Assembly (NCBI RefSeq): GCF_027925525.1
Contig: NZ_BSDJ01000009.1
Coordinates: 62,001 to 126,000 of the forward strand
From: Paenibacillus tyrphae
GTDB lineage: Bacteria > Bacillota > Bacilli > Paenibacillales > NBRC-103111
Length of the DNA stretch: 64,000 nucleotides
Reading direction: 5' to 3'
Shown: piece by piece, positions 63,523 through 64,000 of the stretch
Layout: each line of letters opens with the position of its first letter
How positions within the stretch are numbered: the first letter of the stretch is position 1
Notes under the pieces: generated by a model
What the model was told of the DNA's origin: nothing
Database searches by the model: none
What the model saw: the letters and a program-made list of their open reading frames with translations, nothing else
Made by a program: the position numbers and the translations under genes

Positions 63523-64000
63523 ATGGCGGAACATAGCACGTTTAAAAGTTTGATCGGTTCAGAGGTGAAAATTAACCGGGGAGATCCGGATGCCGTTACC
63601 GGTAAATTGATCGGAATTCATCCCAACTATGTGGCCCTAAGTACAGAAGATGGTGCCGTCTATGTAAATACGACTCATTTGAAGAGCATTTCGCAGTCCA
63701 CCGACCAAAAAAGCTCGGGGACGAACGGATCGGTTACGGCGCACATCAAAACCTCCAGCTTTAACGATTTGCTGCATGAGCTTCGCCACAATTTCGTTAA
63801 GATTAACCGGGGAGGTCCGAAAAAACTGGAAGGTATTGTATCTGATGTAACATCTGATCATGTTATCGTCATTATTAACAACGAACCTGTTCGCGTCCCT
63901 CTTTTCCATATTAAGAGTGTTACCGTCGGACTGAAAAGCCGTGGAGACAAAAACAGGAATAAAAGCGGGAAGGCAAACGGAAATGCAACCCCAAAATCAG
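63523..64000 (+). CDS. CotB-like spore coat protein, 5' part only
   Basis: The gene runs off the window; 159 codons are visible. It has two related modules of about 55 residues: 'LIGSEVKINRGDPDAVTGKLIG' (from residue 10) and 'LRHNFVKINRGGPKKLEGIVSD' (from residue 86). Each ends in a histidine-isoleucine/leucine-lysine-serine-type turn ('THLKSIS', 'FHIKSVTVG'). This tandem 'KINRG.P' layout is that of CotB-type coat proteins. After residue 143 the sequence becomes Lys/Ser/Asn/Gly-rich ('GDKNRNKSGKANGN'), like the tail that CotH phosphorylates. GGAGGGG eight bases before the ATG decides the start. It is divergent from the small ORF and cotH. Confidence 0.78.
   Translation, partial: MAEHSTFKSLIGSEVKINRGDPDAVTGKLIGIHPNYVALSTEDGAVYVNTTHLKSISQSTDQKSSGTNGSVTAHIKTSSFNDLLHELRHNFVKINRGGPKKLEGIVSDVTSDHVIVIINNEPVRVPLFHIKSVTVGLKSRGDKNRNKSGKANGNATPKS

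Overview
The window looks like a chromosomal segment from an endospore-forming Firmicute of the Paenibacillus type. Three things suggest this. From about 23 kb to 62 kb, the gene order on the minus strand follows the Bacillus subtilis relA-to-pbpI block: relA, dtd, hisS, aspS, tcdA, rarA, cymR, cysteine desulfurase, yrrD, AI-2E (yrrI), alaS, IreB, ruvX, DUF1292, mltG, trhP1, trhP2, pbpI. Two tRNA-sensing T-box leaders precede alaS and hisS-aspS. There are also spore genes (CotH, a CotB-like protein, a KinB-like kinase). By eye, base composition is slightly GC-rich, and TTG and GTG starts are frequent. I saw no tRNA or rRNA genes, CRISPR array, prophage or insertion sequence.

Layout. 1-1 kb: the 3' end of a secreted fibronectin-III protein. 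1-6 kb: a TetR-controlled export operon (regulator, HlyD-type fusion protein, ABC-2 permease, large secreted protein) with no ATPase gene. 6-9.4 kb: a carbohydrate ABC importer operon (binding lipoprotein and two permeases). 9.6-15 kb: a cysteine-cluster protein and the pyruvate dehydrogenase operon pdhABCD. 15-23 kb: an esterase, the octanoyltransferase LipL, an ECF41-type sigma factor with its own predicted promoter, a DUF2157/GDYXXLXY membrane pair, a PhyH-HEAT protein and a KinB-like histidine kinase. 23-31 kb: PbpI, a chemoreceptor, the two U32 proteins of tRNA hydroxylation (TrhP1/P2) and MltG. 31-41 kb: two DUF1292 genes, ruvX, ireB, alaS with a T-box, an ArsB/NhaD-type transporter behind an unassigned attenuator-like leader, AI-2E, a zinc ribbon, yrrD, cysteine desulfurase and cymR. 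41-49 kb: mnmA (inverted relative to Bacillus), an orphan binding lipoprotein, a MerR-like/bactofilin/MFS operon, a sensor-domain protein and rarA. 49-62 kb: two membrane proteins, tcdA, aspS-hisS with a T-box, a membrane-anchored FAD oxidoreductase, hemZ, a small ORF, dtd and relA. 62-64 kb: cotH, a 57-residue ORF behind a cre-like site, and the start of a CotB-like coat gene.

How the genes work together. Much of the core concerns translation and stress: charging (alaS, aspS, hisS), tRNA modification (mnmA with the desulfurase as sulfur donor, tcdA, trhP1/P2), proofreading (dtd) and the stringent response (relA). LipL belongs to the lipoylation pathway that PdhC needs. CotH is a kinase family whose known substrates include CotB, and a CotB-like gene lies divergently beside it. 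The least explained parts are the ATPase-less export operon, the leader RNA ahead of the ArsB/NhaD-type transporter, the MerR-like/bactofilin/MFS unit and the small gene behind the cre-like site.
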